Shown: positions 22,496 through 31,926, counted from the stretch's first letter. The stretch: 64,000 nucleotides of DNA from JACVRW01 sp963821275 (GCA_963821275.1 CAWGDF010000001.1:558001-622000); one strand, 5' to 3'. Notes: generated by a model not told the origin, from the letters alone. Numbers and translations are program-made.

Positions 22496-23722
22496 GTGAT
22501 TGCTGTCCCGGTCCGTTTCCCCCGCAGCGTGCTGGCTGTGCTGCTCGCCATCGCCGTGACGCTCTCCGGATTGGCTGCGGCGAGCGACGCACGTGCGGCG
22601 CGCGGCATGGAGTTGGCTCTCCAAGACGACGCAACGTTCGTCGTAGGCAAGAAACGGGTGTCTCGCACTCGGGCCCTCGATCGTGCACGCCAACTCGGCG
22701 TCACCCGCCTCCGTGTGAATCTGCTCTGGTCCTACTCCATGGTGCCGGCGGACGCACGCCGGCGGCGAAAGCCGGCCACGATCCGCTATTCCTTCAGCCC
22801 CGTCGATTCGCTGATCGATGCCGCGGCGCAGCGCGGCATCCGCGTCCACCTCTCACTCACGGGACCGGCGCCGCGGTGGGCGAACGCCAAGAAATCCATT
22901 CGGCGGGCCTGGTACAAGCCCAACCCGCGCTACTTCGCCGAGTTCGCCCGTGTCGCCGCCGAGCACTTCGCGGGGCGCGTCGACCGCTACAGCATCTGGA
23001 ACGAGCCCAACTACAAGACATGGTTGGGACCGCTCAAGGGCGCGGCCAGCCGCTACCGCAGCCTTTACACCCGTGGTTACGCAGCGGTCAAGCAAGCGGA
23101 CCCCCGTGCGAAGGTACTGATCGGCGAAACCGCGCCATACTCTCGCCCCGGGCGTGCGACCGCTCCCCTGAGGTTCCTACGAGCGCTCACCTGCGCAAAC
23201 GCGCGCTACCGAAGGGCGCGCCGTTGTAAACCGCTCAAGGCAGACGGCTACGCGCACCACCCTTACGACTTCCGGCACGCACCGAACTACCAGTACCGCG
23301 GCAGCGACAACGTGACGCTCGGCACCCTCCGCCGCCTCACGGTGGCGCTCGACCGGCTCTCCCGCTCGCGCCTGCTGCGGAAGAACGGTGGCGGCCGGAT
23401 GCCGGTGTATCTCACCGAGTACGGCTACTTCGCTTCGGGCAGACGCGCGCTGCCCAAGCGGATCCGCTCGCGCTATCTGCAAAGGGCCTACTCCATGGCG
23501 CTTCGCAATCCGAGGGTCAAGAGCCAGCTGCAGTACCTGCTCGTGGCCCCTCCCCCCCGTTCCACCTCGGCGTTCTTCAACCTCGCGCTGCTCTCGCCGA
23601 GAGGCACCCCGTATCCGCAGTTCAAGGCTCTGCGGCGCTGGTTCCAGGCCAACCGCCGCCGGGTGAAGCGACCCGGTCCAGCCATCAACCTCCCACCGGC
23701 ACGATCTAACCCTGTCTCCTGA
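22496..23722 (+). CDS. Secreted clan-A glycoside hydrolase-like protein
   Basis: A 408-residue paralogue of the upstream gene. The signal peptide ends near ASDARA, with the first strand VTRLRVNLLWSYS, the acid/base motif RYSIWNEPNYKTWLG, VLIGETAPYS, ADGYAHHPYDFRH and the nucleophile region MPVYLTEYGYFASG. It lacks the long C-terminal beta extension of its neighbour. The GTG start at 22496 has a good Shine-Dalgarno (AAGGAGA). Its TGA stop overlaps the apparent CTG start of thiE, which couples an extracellular glycosidase to a thiamine enzyme, probably without functional meaning. Confidence 0.8.
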   Translation: MIAVPVRFPRSVLAVLLAIAVTLSGLAAASDARAARGMELALQDDATFVVGKKRVSRTRALDRARQLGVTRLRVNLLWSYSMVPADARRRRKPATIRYSFSPVDSLIDAAAQRGIRVHLSLTGPAPRWANAKKSIRRAWYKPNPRYFAEFARVAAEHFAGRVDRYSIWNEPNYKTWLGPLKGAASRYRSLYTRGYAAVKQADPRAKVLIGETAPYSRPGRATAPLRFLRALTCANARYRRARRCKPLKADGYAHHPYDFRHAPNYQYRGSDNVTLGTLRRLTVALDRLSRSRLLRKNGGGRMPVYLTEYGYFASGRRALPKRIRSRYLQRAYSMALRNPRVKSQLQYLLVAPPPRSTSAFFNLALLSPRGTPYPQFKALRRWFQANRRRVKRPGPAINLPPARSNPVS

Positions 23723-24393
23723 GTAGCCACACCGAGGCGACCCGCCGCGAGCGGCTGCGCCGGGCCCGGCTGTACTTCGTCACCGATCTGCAGCCGGGCA
23801 CCGACGAGCTGCTCGCGGCCGCTCTGTCAGGCGGGGTCGACATGGTGCAGCTGCGCGACAAGGAGGCCTCCGAGGCCGAGCTGCTCGCGGCGGCGCCGCT
23901 GTTCCGGCGGGCCTGCGACGAGCACGGCGCGCTGTTCTGGCTGAACGACCGGCCCGACCTGGCCCTGCGCTGCGGTGCCGACGGGGTGCACGTCGGGCAG
24001 GACGACCTGCCGGTGGCCGAGGTCCGGCGGGTCGTGGGCCACGACCTGCTCGTGGGCCTGTCCACACACTCGCCGGAGCAGCTCGACGAGGCGCTCGAGC
24101 TCGAGGCCGACCAGCTGAGCGTCGGCCCCGTGTGGGAGACCCCCACCAAGGAGGGGAGGGTGGCCGCCGGCCTCGAGTACGTCCGCTATGCGGCCGACCA
24201 CGCCGGCGGACGGCCCTGGTTCGCGATCGGCGGGATCGAGCCCGATAACGTCACCGACGTGGTGGCTGCGGGCGCATCGAGGATCGTCGTGGTGCGCGCG
24301 ATCCGCGACGCAGCCGACCCGCGCGCGGCGGCCGCGGCCCTGCGCGAGGCCCTACCCGATCCGTTCGCCGATGGCCCGCCAGAGCGAAGGTAG
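23719..24393 (+). CDS. thiE: Thiamine-phosphate synthase, apparently CTG-initiated
   Basis: Joins thiazole phosphate and HMP-PP to thiamine phosphate. The TIM-barrel motifs are intact: LYFVTDLQPG (strand 1), VQLRDKEAS (diphosphate binding), LNDRPDLA, GADGVHVGQDDLP, VGPVWETPTKEGR and WFAIGGIEPDN. Between the in-frame stop TAA at 23707-23709 and the ATG at 23842 there is no ATG, GTG or TTG, but starting at 23842 would delete strand 1. The best candidate is CTG at 23719, overlapping the previous stop as CTGA. Length is then 224 residues. No riboswitch is seen here. Confidence 0.88.
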   Translation: MSSHTEATRRERLRRARLYFVTDLQPGTDELLAAALSGGVDMVQLRDKEASEAELLAAAPLFRRACDEHGALFWLNDRPDLALRCGADGVHVGQDDLPVAEVRRVVGHDLLVGLSTHSPEQLDEALELEADQLSVGPVWETPTKEGRVAAGLEYVRYAADHAGGRPWFAIGGIEPDNVTDVVAAGASRIVVVRAIRDAADPRAAAAALREALPDPFADGPPERR

Positions 24394-24898
24394 GTCCCGC
24401 CGAAAGCGACGCTCGGCGCCGCCGGCCACGCCCGCCAAAGGCTCGGCGATGGAGCGCGGCTACGCCCGCGGCCGGGCCAAGGACGAGGCGGCGCGGGCCT
24501 CGCTCAAGCCGCTTCGGCCGGGCGAGAGGCCGACGGCGGTGACCATCGGGGCCGTGGCGGCGGCGCTACTCGCCGTGGGGAACGTCGTCGCGATGCTGGC
24601 CGGCTTCGACACCGCCGCGGACCGCTCGGCCGTCGCGGGCACGTTGTTGGTCTCGGCCGTGCTGGGTGCACTGGCCTACGGCATGTGGAAGGCGCGCTAC
24701 GGCGCCGTCCTGGGCATGCAGACCCTCCTCGCCATCACGATCGTCTTCTGCTCAGTCGGGCTGGTCACGGCCACCTCCGTGTGGGCAGCCGCGCTGCTCG
24801 TGCTGATGATCGCGGCCGCGGGAACGCTGTTCTGGTTCCTCGTAAAGGCCATGGCCCGGCTGCAGATGCCCGAGCGCCCGAGCGCCAGATCCGGGTAG
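24371..24898 (+). CDS. Four-helix membrane protein of unknown function
   Basis: A 175-residue protein with a very basic N-terminal 50 residues (RSRRKRRSAPPATPAKG) and four hydrophobic helices (about 58-80, 88-108, 112-132 and 140-160). The start ATG lies 22 bp inside thiE in another frame, suggesting cotranscription. The basic tail would face the cytoplasm. No family motif is recognised. Confidence 0.6.
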   Translation: MARQSEGRSRRKRRSAPPATPAKGSAMERGYARGRAKDEAARASLKPLRPGERPTAVTIGAVAAALLAVGNVVAMLAGFDTAADRSAVAGTLLVSAVLGALAYGMWKARYGAVLGMQTLLAITIVFCSVGLVTATSVWAAALLVLMIAAAGTLFWFLVKAMARLQMPERPSARSG

Positions 24899-24899
24899 A

Positions 24900-24905
24900 T
24901 AGTCT
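24900..24905 (+). promoter_or_regulatory. Putative -10 element (TAGTCT) of lpd
   Basis: TAGTCT matches TANNNT and ends 9 nt before the lpd ATG with no Shine-Dalgarno between. Confidence 0.4.
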
Positions 24906-24914
24906 CACCGGTCG

Positions 24915-26297
24915 ATGGCGGAGGACAAGTACGACTGCATAGTGATCGGCTCGGGCCCGGGCGGCTACGTGGCCGCCATCCGAGCCGCGCAGGTGGGGTT
25001 GAAGACGGCCGTGGCCGAGAAGGGCGACGTCGGAGGTCGCTGCCTCAACGAGGCCTGCATCCCGGCCAAGTCGATCCTGCGGGTGGCCGAGGTGATGGAG
25101 GAGGTCGAGAACGCCGGCAACTTCGGCATATCGGTCAACGGCACCGAGTTCGACTACTCCGGCGCGACCAAGCATCGCGACAAGGTCGTGAAGACGCTCA
25201 CCGGCGGCGTCGGGATGCTGTTCAAGAAGAACAAGATCGACCTGATCGAGGGCTTCGCTTCGGTCACCGACGACGCCAACGTCAAGATCGGCGGCCAGTT
25301 CGACGGCACCGAGATCGAGACCGACCGGGTGATCCTCGCCTGTGGCTCGGTGGCCAAGCCGATCCTCGACCTGCAGTTCGGCAAGCGCATCCTCGACACG
25401 GCGGGCACGTGGCTGCTCAACGAGCAGCCGTCGCGGCTGTGCGTGATCGGCGCGGGGGCCTCCGGCACCGAGATCGCCTCCGCCTTCGGCCGCTTGGGCA
25501 CCGAGGTGCTGCTACTGGAGGCGCTGGACCAGATCCTGCCGATCGAGGACGAGGAGATCGCCAAGGCCTGCGCGCGGGAGATCCGCAAGCAGAACGTGCG
25601 CATCGAGACCGGCGCGAAGGTCGAGGGCGCCTCGGCCTCCGACTCCGGCGTGTCGGTCAGCTTCAACGGCGAGGAGGAGGAGTTCGACTTCCTCGCGATC
25701 GCCACCGGCCGCGCACCCGACGTGGAGGGACTGGGACTGGAGGAGGCCGGCGTGGAGCGCGACGACCGGGGCTTCGTGAAGGTCGACGGCCGCCTGCGTA
25801 CCTCCCGCGAGGGAATCTGGGCGATCGGCGACATGGTCCCGGGTCCCGCCCTCGCCCACAAGGCGTCCGACGAGGGCATCATCGCGGTCGAGGACTCCGC
25901 CGGCCACGAAGTCCACGAGATCGATTACAACTACATCCCGGCCGTCACCTTCTGTCACCCCCAGGTCGCGTCGTTCGGCCTGACCGAGAAGGCGGCTCGC
26001 GAGGCGGGCCACGACGTGGTGATCGGCAAGGTGCCTATGGGCGCCGTGGGCGCGCCCACCGTGTACGGCGACCGCAGTGGCCTCGTGAAGATCGTCGGTG
26101 ACAAGCGGTACGGCGAGATCCTGGGCGCCCACATCTGCTCGGTGCGGGCGGCCGACCTCATCCAGGAACTCGTCAACGCCCGCGAGCTGGAAGGCGGCTT
26201 CCCCGAAGTCGCCCGCGCGATCCATCCCCATCCGGCATTCGCCGAGACCGTCATGGAGGCGGCTCGGGCCACGGATGGGTGGCTGATCCACGGCTGA
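24915..26297 (+). CDS. lpd: Dihydrolipoyl dehydrogenase (E3)
   Basis: FAD disulfide reductase that reoxidises the lipoyl group of 2-oxoacid dehydrogenases and the glycine cleavage system. It has 460 residues. FAD motif GSGPGGYVAA is at 12-21, and the redox pair Cys43/Cys48 is in GGRCLNEACIPAK (Arg replaces the common Thr of GGTC). The NAD loop CVIGAGASGTEIAS and the C-terminal catalytic His-Glu of IHPHPAFAE (about 436-444) are present. It probably serves the E1-E2 operon 5.6 kb downstream. It appears transcribed alone from a leaderless promoter. Confidence 0.94.
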   Translation: MAEDKYDCIVIGSGPGGYVAAIRAAQVGLKTAVAEKGDVGGRCLNEACIPAKSILRVAEVMEEVENAGNFGISVNGTEFDYSGATKHRDKVVKTLTGGVGMLFKKNKIDLIEGFASVTDDANVKIGGQFDGTEIETDRVILACGSVAKPILDLQFGKRILDTAGTWLLNEQPSRLCVIGAGASGTEIASAFGRLGTEVLLLEALDQILPIEDEEIAKACAREIRKQNVRIETGAKVEGASASDSGVSVSFNGEEEEFDFLAIATGRAPDVEGLGLEEAGVERDDRGFVKVDGRLRTSREGIWAIGDMVPGPALAHKASDEGIIAVEDSAGHEVHEIDYNYIPAVTFCHPQVASFGLTEKAAREAGHDVVIGKVPMGAVGAPTVYGDRSGLVKIVGDKRYGEILGAHICSVRAADLIQELVNARELEGGFPEVARAIHPHPAFAETVMEAARATDGWLIHG

Positions 26298-26365
26298 ACT
26301 TCGGCAGAGAGCGGAGTAGACGGGCCGGCGGCAGCCGACCAGGCCGGGCTGATCTTCCGTGACCG

Positions 26366-27154
26366 ATGTCACTGGAATCCAGACGTCCACTCCCCCGTCT
26401 CACGTACCTAAGCGATTTCCTCCTCAGGCAAGCGATGCCCATGAGCCCATCCCAGTCCCCACAAACCGCAGCGTCGGCCGGAGAAGCTCCACTGGGTACG
26501 CGAGCCTCCGGGTCAGAGTCGGCCCAGCCAGACGCAAGAGCGTCAACCCAGATGGTGCTTGCCATCGCGGGCTCCATCTGCGGCACGCTTCTCACCTCCG
26601 CGCTCAATACCACGCCCACGGTGCGACTCGCCGGCGCGCTCCTCGGAAGCGCCATTCCGCCACTGGTCACGTTCGCCGGGCCCTACCACCGTCTGCGGGC
26701 GGGCCTCGCGGTCGTCGTGACAGCCGGGGCGCTGGTCATCACGTATGGCGGCTTCACACTGTTCGACTTCGCGACGGAGCGGAAGGAGACCTTCCCCCTA
26801 CCGGCGTCAGTACCACAGCCCAACGCGTCGGCCTCATCGTCAGCCTCAGATCCGTCAGGCGGCGGGGGGAACGGACCCGTCCTCGTCGACGCCGATGGTG
26901 ATGGCGCCGCTCAACCGGACGACTGCAACGATGAGGATCCCTCCGTACAACCCGGAGCCGAGGAGATCGCCGGCGACGGAATCGACCAAGACTGCGACGG
27001 CGCCGACGCGGTGAACTTCGATGGCGACGGTGACGGCGCCGGCCAGACGGACGACTGCAACGACGAGGATCCCTCAATACGACCCGGAGCCGAAGAGATC
27101 GGCGGCGACGGGATCGACCAAGACTGCGACGGCGCCGACGCCGGCATCCCCTAA
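26366..27154 (+). CDS. Membrane-anchored protein with two MopE-type Ca-binding repeats
   Basis: A 262-residue protein. Residues 60-135 hold two or three hydrophobic helices; a Ser/Gly/Pro linker follows; the last 90 residues contain two near-identical repeats of the pattern DGDGxxxxDDCNDEDPSxxPGAEEIxGDGIDQDCDGAD. This MopE/thrombospondin-type-3-like Asp-rich repeat binds calcium in related surface proteins. The repeats are also conserved at DNA level (about 26883-27010 and 27016-27140), suggesting recent duplication. An alternative start at 26435 would remove 23 residues. Likely a surface-exposed anchored domain; partner unknown. Confidence 0.65.
   Translation: MSLESRRPLPRLTYLSDFLLRQAMPMSPSQSPQTAASAGEAPLGTRASGSESAQPDARASTQMVLAIAGSICGTLLTSALNTTPTVRLAGALLGSAIPPLVTFAGPYHRLRAGLAVVVTAGALVITYGGFTLFDFATERKETFPLPASVPQPNASASSSASDPSGGGGNGPVLVDADGDGAAQPDDCNDEDPSVQPGAEEIAGDGIDQDCDGADAVNFDGDGDGAGQTDDCNDEDPSIRPGAEEIGGDGIDQDCDGADAGIP
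26883..27140 (+). repeat. Tandem direct repeat encoding the MopE-type modules
   Basis: Two copies of about 125 bp share long identical stretches (for example GACGACTGCAACGA and GACCAAGACTGCGACGGCG), encoding the two Asp-rich modules at the C-terminus of the 26366 gene. Copy number could vary by recombination. Confidence 0.6.
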
Positions 27155-27311
27155 TCCACGCCTGAATTTCCGCAAAGAGCGCAGTAGACGGACAGTCGCT
27201 CGAGGCAGCGCTCGGCACCGGCACTAGGCTCCGCCGCCCGTTTGTCGCAGCCAAGGGGGCGAGGTTCCTTCCGGCTCCACTTCAGTGGTAGATGAACGCC
27301 TATCCGCAGGG

Positions 27312-29568
27312 ATGCCCGTGAGAGGGCGAGTTCTGGTGCGAGGGGCAGCGCTGCTCGCCGCGCTTGTCCTCCTCGCCATGGTCAGGCCGGCCGCCGGAGC
27401 CGCCGCCGAGTACCCGATCAACAACTGCTTCGCCGACTCCACCACGTTCTCGACGCAGGGCTTCGCGGACTTCGCCACCCGCGGAATGATGTGGAAGCGG
27501 GCCTGCAGTCCGGAGGGCGAGGGTCGGCGCGGACTCGTGACCGGCAACGTGATCCGCTCCGGACGCGTACGCCGCGGCGCCCGCTCCTACTTCATCCTGA
27601 GAGCGCCGGCCGGCACTCGCTTCGGCCGCTACACCTGGTCCGGCCAGGCCCGCCGCCGCGACTGCCGCTACGCCCTCCAGGTCTGGGCCAGCCGCCCGGA
27701 CGGCCCCGCAGTGCCGATCAAGAACGTCCGGGCGAACCGGAGGTGCCCGAAACGGGGCAACGCCCAGGCCGCGGGTTGGGCAAAGCGCCGCACCTACGAC
27801 GTCAACGGATCGAACAAGATCGTCCAGCGCATCATCTGCGTGGGCAGAAGAGGAACGCCCTACTGCTCGACCCGGGGCGAGAACTACATCCGCACCTTCG
27901 TGGCGCGGGCGACGGTGGTCGACGTGAGCCGACCGACGGTGCGGATCCTCCCCAACAACCCCTTCACGCTGGGCCGCTGGGTGAGCGGGAACCAGACGGT
28001 CAGTTATGACGCGGCGGACAATGTGGGGGTGCGGCTGGCCCGAGCACTGTTGGGGGGCAGGTCCACAGGACCAGGATCTGCGGCTCTGCGACTTCACCCA
28101 GGTGATGCCGTGCCCCAACGGCCAGGGCGCGATTCGCCTTGACACAGCACGACGCTACCCGAGGGATCTCAGACGCTCGCCCTTCAGGCAATGGACTCTG
28201 CCGAGCAACGTCGGCGCCTCGGCCCCGATCACCGTTCGTATCGACAACACGCTCCGGGCGCAGTGCCCGTGACCATCGAGGGGTCACCGGGCTGGCGGAA
28301 CCAGAACGGCTTTGCGCTGACCTGGGTGAACCCGCCCGAAGGCGATCGCGCGCCGATCACCAACGCCTTCTATCGCGTGTGTAGTGCCGCGGGGCGAGGT
28401 GGGTGCGCTAACGCCTCGGAGCCGGGCCTCGGCATCACGCGGCTCGCCAACATCGTCGTGCCGGCTCCCGGCGAGTGGCAGGTACGCGTATGGCGACAGG
28501 ACGCTGCCGGCAATCACGAGCCGGCCAATGCCTCGGTCCCGGCAGACCCTCCGCTACGACCCCGAACCACCGCAACTGGGCTTCGAGCAGTCGCCGGCTT
28601 CCGATCCGACGCTGGTCTCCGTGCAGGTCACCGACAAGGTGTCGGGACTGGCCAGCGGACAGATCGAGCTCAGTCGCCAGGGGTCGGCAGCCTGGCAGGC
28701 GCTCCCCACCCAACGACACGGCAGCCGACTCGTAGCCCGCATCAACGACGCGCAGCTGCCCGCCGGCACCTACCTGCTCAGGGCCACGGCACGGGATCTC
28801 GCCTCCAACCAGAACAGCACCGACAGCCGGCTCGATGGACGACCCATGGTCGTGACGCTTCCTCTCAGGACGCCGACCGTCATCCGCGCCGGTGTGAAGA
28901 GCACTCGCATCGTCCGCAAGAAGGTCCTACGGCGAGGAAAACGCCGCACGGTGCGCCGGCGCGTGGAGACCATCCAGCCTCAGGCCCACGTGAGCTTCGG
29001 CCGCGAAGCTCAGATCGTCGGCCAACTCCTAACGTCGGACGGTCGCCCGGTAGCGAACGCTGTGGTACAGGTGTTGTCGCGGAGCGCCGTGATGCCCGAA
29101 CGGTTGGAAGCGGTGCTACGCACCGACGCCCAGGGCAAGTACGCCTACCTCGCGGGGCCAGGGTCTACCCGAACTCTGCGTTTCGCGTATTTGGGAACAC
29201 CGGTGACACTGCCCTCAACCGGCGAGGCAACCCTCCTGGTCCCCGCAGCCTCGACGATCAGGCCTCGCCCGCGTCGGCTGCGGAATGGCCAAGCGGTCCG
29301 GTTCATGGGCCGTCTCCAGTCGCTTCCTCCACCCGCCGCCGGAAAGCTGGTCGAGTTGCAGGTAACGCTTTCGGGCCGCTGGCAGACCTTCCGAACAACC
29401 CGCACAGCAGCGGATGGAGCGTGGAAGGTGCGCTATCGCTTCCGCCGCAGCTGCGGCTTGACCCGCTACCGCTTCCGCGCCCGGCTGCCCGCCGAGACCG
29501 GCTACCCATTCCAAACCGGGACGACGAAGGCAGTCAAAGTGGCGGTCCGAGGCCCGGCCTGCCGATGA
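27312..29568 (+). pseudogene. Frameshifted large secreted beta-rich protein
   Basis: The start is intact: signal peptide (GRVLVRGAALLAALVLLAMV) and a domain with four Cys to about 28050. The coherent protein then hops between two frames at least five times: near the G6 run at 28052, near 28148, 28201-28204, 28249 and 28540. Joined, the pieces read PCPNGQGAIRLD, then LPEGSQTLALQAM, NVGASAPITVRIDNT, PGAVPVTIEG, PGEWQVRVWRQDAAGNHEPANASVP and TLRYDPEPPQLGFE, continuing openly to 29568 with an Ig-like/carboxypeptidase-regulatory-like segment (VVGQLL-type turn, QGKYAYLA). All shifts are one or two bases, so this is either decay or sequence error. Confidence 0.75.
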
Positions 29569-29664
29569 TCCGTTCGGCGCGTCGACGCGAAGGCCCGCCC
29601 GTCTCAGCGAGACTCACAGCGTTCCCGCGGGTTACCGTGGCAGGCATGCCGAACGGAGATTCGG

Positions 29665-30268
29665 GTGATTGAACGGCTACGGACGCACCTGAGCTACGCG
29701 AACGTGATGGCGACGCTGGCTGTCTTCATCGCGCTAGGCGGGTCGTCTTATGCGGTACTGACGCATCACCGGGCGCGATGTCGTGAACAGGTCGCTCACC
29801 TACAAGGACCTGAAGCGGAACACCCTCGGATCAAGCCGCATCAAGGAGTCGCGACTCGGCACGGTGCCGCGGGCGAGAAACGCTGAACGGCTGGGTGGCT
29901 TGCGGGCGGGACGATTCTTGATCCAGCTGCCCTCAAGGCACCGTTCCGGTGTCTGACGTCTGCGTCGAGACCCAATCGCAGAGCTGCCGCACCTTACGGC
30001 TTCCGCAGCTGTGGAATGTGAAAGCACCGACCGGCCCGCGACCCCGGGGCGGCGTCTCCCAAGTCATGACGAGCTGACAACGGCGATGGGCGAGCCGGGA
30101 GTTTCGATGGCGGCCGGAGGCGAACTCACCCGCAACGTATATCCGTCGGCCTCCCCTGGCCGACTCGACGTTCTCTACCTCACGGACGACGTGGGAAGCG
30201 TCGCACTCACGCCCAACACAGCGGCCGGCGCCAAGGCGTTCCGCTGTGTCCTGGACCCACTGAATTGA
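29665..30268 (+). pseudogene. Frameshifted single-TM anchored protein
   Basis: The conserved parts lie in different frames. ERLRTHLSYANVMATLAVFIALGGSSYAVL (29665 to about 29762) is a membrane anchor common in actinobacterial surface proteins. After a one-base shift near 29763, ITGRDVVNRSLTYKDLKRNTLG follows; then CPQGTVPVSDVCVETQSQS from 29928 in a third frame; then a last piece from about 30011, GRRLPSHDELTTAM and GAKAFRCVLDP ending in TGA at 30268. At least three frame changes are needed. With the preceding gene it marks a 3-kb damaged stretch. Confidence 0.7.
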
Positions 30269-30286
30269 GGAGAACCAGCTAGGCAC

Positions 30287-31165
30287 ATGGAACCAGGGCG
30301 TCACGCTGTGCCACCCGCGCAGTCGCCCACCAAGAGGGCTGCTATCGCCGCGGGCTTTCTGCTTGCGACTGCGGGTTCCGCCGCCCCCGTCGCCGCCCAA
30401 GGGCCCGATCGCACGCAGGAGGGCACCGCGCCCCCTGAAGCGCCGGCCGATCCCGAGGCCGACGCGCCGACCTTCGACCCGGGCGGCGACACCGCTTTGC
30501 CCCTCGACGTCGGACCCAACCCGAACGTTGGCGGTGGAGAGGACACCGGGGTCGGGGCTCCGCTCGACGCCGAGCCAATCGAGGATCCCGACGCCCCTGA
30601 TCCCTCACCTGAGAGCGACGGGGCTCCAGCGCCCACCGACGGGGAGACGCCGACTCATCCCGTCGAGGAGGAGCCGGCGGCCCCGTCCGCCGACCTCCCT
30701 ACCCAGCCAGGAACACCCTCGACGGCGCAGCCGGACGCGTCAAGGCCTCAAACGCAACATCTGGAACCCGAAGCGCGACCGATCCTTCGCAGCGCTGCAC
30801 GGCTGACGCGCAGGGCCGGCGTTCCACCACCGATCGGCCAGCCTGTGCAGCCGCCGGCGGACGGCCCGGACGAGGCGCTTAGCCGCGCGGCTTCCCAGAC
30901 CACCCGACGATCGGACGCGGCCGCATCACAGCTGGTCGTCAACACCCGCGCCCGCACCACCGACGCGGACCGGGGCGGCGCCATGGTCCACGTCGTCCAG
31001 CCGGGCGAGTCGCTCTGGGTCATCGCAGCGGACCTGCTGGGCTCGGCTGCGTCGCCCGCGCGGCTCGCACGTGAGGTGAGGCGCCTCTGGTCGCTGAACG
31101 AGGCGCGGATCGGCACCGGTGATCCGGATCTCCTGATGGTCGGCACCGAGCTTCGGCTGCGCTGA
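30287..31165 (+). CDS. Secreted Pro/Ala-rich protein with C-terminal LysM-like domain
   Basis: A 292-residue protein. The N-terminal hydrophobic segment (AAIAAGFLLATAGSAAPVAA) is probably a signal peptide; about 200 residues of Pro/Glu/Asp-rich disorder follow; the last 60 residues read VHVVQPGESLWVIAADLLG, then RRLWSLNEARIGTGDPDLLMVGTELRLR, which fits a LysM peptidoglycan-binding module. It likely attaches to the cell wall. A GAGGAG Shine-Dalgarno lies about 15 nt before the ATG. This gene is intact, unlike its two upstream neighbours. Confidence 0.78.
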   Translation: MEPGRHAVPPAQSPTKRAAIAAGFLLATAGSAAPVAAQGPDRTQEGTAPPEAPADPEADAPTFDPGGDTALPLDVGPNPNVGGGEDTGVGAPLDAEPIEDPDAPDPSPESDGAPAPTDGETPTHPVEEEPAAPSADLPTQPGTPSTAQPDASRPQTQHLEPEARPILRSAARLTRRAGVPPPIGQPVQPPADGPDEALSRAASQTTRRSDAAASQLVVNTRARTTDADRGGAMVHVVQPGESLWVIAADLLGSAASPARLAREVRRLWSLNEARIGTGDPDLLMVGTELRLR

Positions 31166-31195
31166 GCCGCACAGAGACGCGGGCTGGCACCCTTC

Positions 31196-31780
31196 GTGTC
31201 AGTGCCCGCCCAGCCGATCTTCTACTACGACCTTGGCTCCCCCTATGCCTACCTGACGGCGGAGCGCATCAGCAGGGTGTTGCCCCTCCCGCCCGTCTGG
31301 CAGCCCATTCTGCTCGGCGGCATCTGGCAGCAAACGGGCGGCCGGTCCTGGGCGGTCACGGACAGGCGCGAGGCGGGCATGGCCGAGGTCGAGCGGCGGG
31401 CGGCCGCGTACGACCTGCTGCCGCTGCGCTGGCCACAGGGCTGGCCCAACAACACCCTCGCCGCGATGCGGGCCGCGACCTTCGCGCAGCAGATCGGCCG
31501 CGCGGTGGCCTTCTCGCTCGCGGCGTTTCGGCAGGCCTTCGCAGGGGGGCGTGACCTCTCCGACATCGACAATGTGCTCATCGCCGCCGCGGCCTGCGAG
31601 CTGCACCCGAACGCGGTCCTCAAGGGCGTGGAGACACAGTCGACCAAGGAGCGGCTGCGCGCCGCGACCACCGAGGCGTATGAGCGGGGGGTTCGCGGGG
31701 TTCCAACCGTCGCGGTCGGCGATCAGCTCTTCTACGGCGACGACCGTCTCGAGGAAGCGGCCGCTGCGCTCGCCGCTTGA
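31196..31780 (+). CDS. DsbA-fold 2-hydroxychromene-2-carboxylate isomerase-like protein
   Basis: A 194-residue cytoplasmic protein of the kappa-class GST/HCCA isomerase group: FYYDLGSPYAYLTAERI at the N-terminus (Ser in place of the CxxC of true DsbA), a helical insert with PQGWPNNTLAAMRAA, and the cis-Pro region GVRGVPTVAVGDQLFYGDDRLEE. Such enzymes use glutathione or related thiols in aromatic degradation or as DsbA-like oxidoreductases. No pathway genes are adjacent, so the substrate is open. The GTG start at 31196 was used; GTG 31202 is equally possible. Confidence 0.82.
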   Translation: MSVPAQPIFYYDLGSPYAYLTAERISRVLPLPPVWQPILLGGIWQQTGGRSWAVTDRREAGMAEVERRAAAYDLLPLRWPQGWPNNTLAAMRAATFAQQIGRAVAFSLAAFRQAFAGGRDLSDIDNVLIAAAACELHPNAVLKGVETQSTKERLRAATTEAYERGVRGVPTVAVGDQLFYGDDRLEEAAAALAA

Positions 31781-31926
31781 CAGGTCGGCCGGGCTGCGGG
31801 AGGCTCGCCCCGTGCCCGGCTGACGCTGACCGCTTCCGTACGCGCTCTACCCGCGACCACCGCCTGGCGAGGCCACCGGACCCCCCGACCGGGGGATCTC
31901 GGCCGTCGATTCCGGCATGCACCGGG

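Noticed and set aside
28191..29672. A 493-codon frame downstream of the first frameshift, read as a separate gene
   Set aside because: Only about 28250-28540 of it is coherent protein; the rest is out-of-frame reading of the broken secreted-protein gene.
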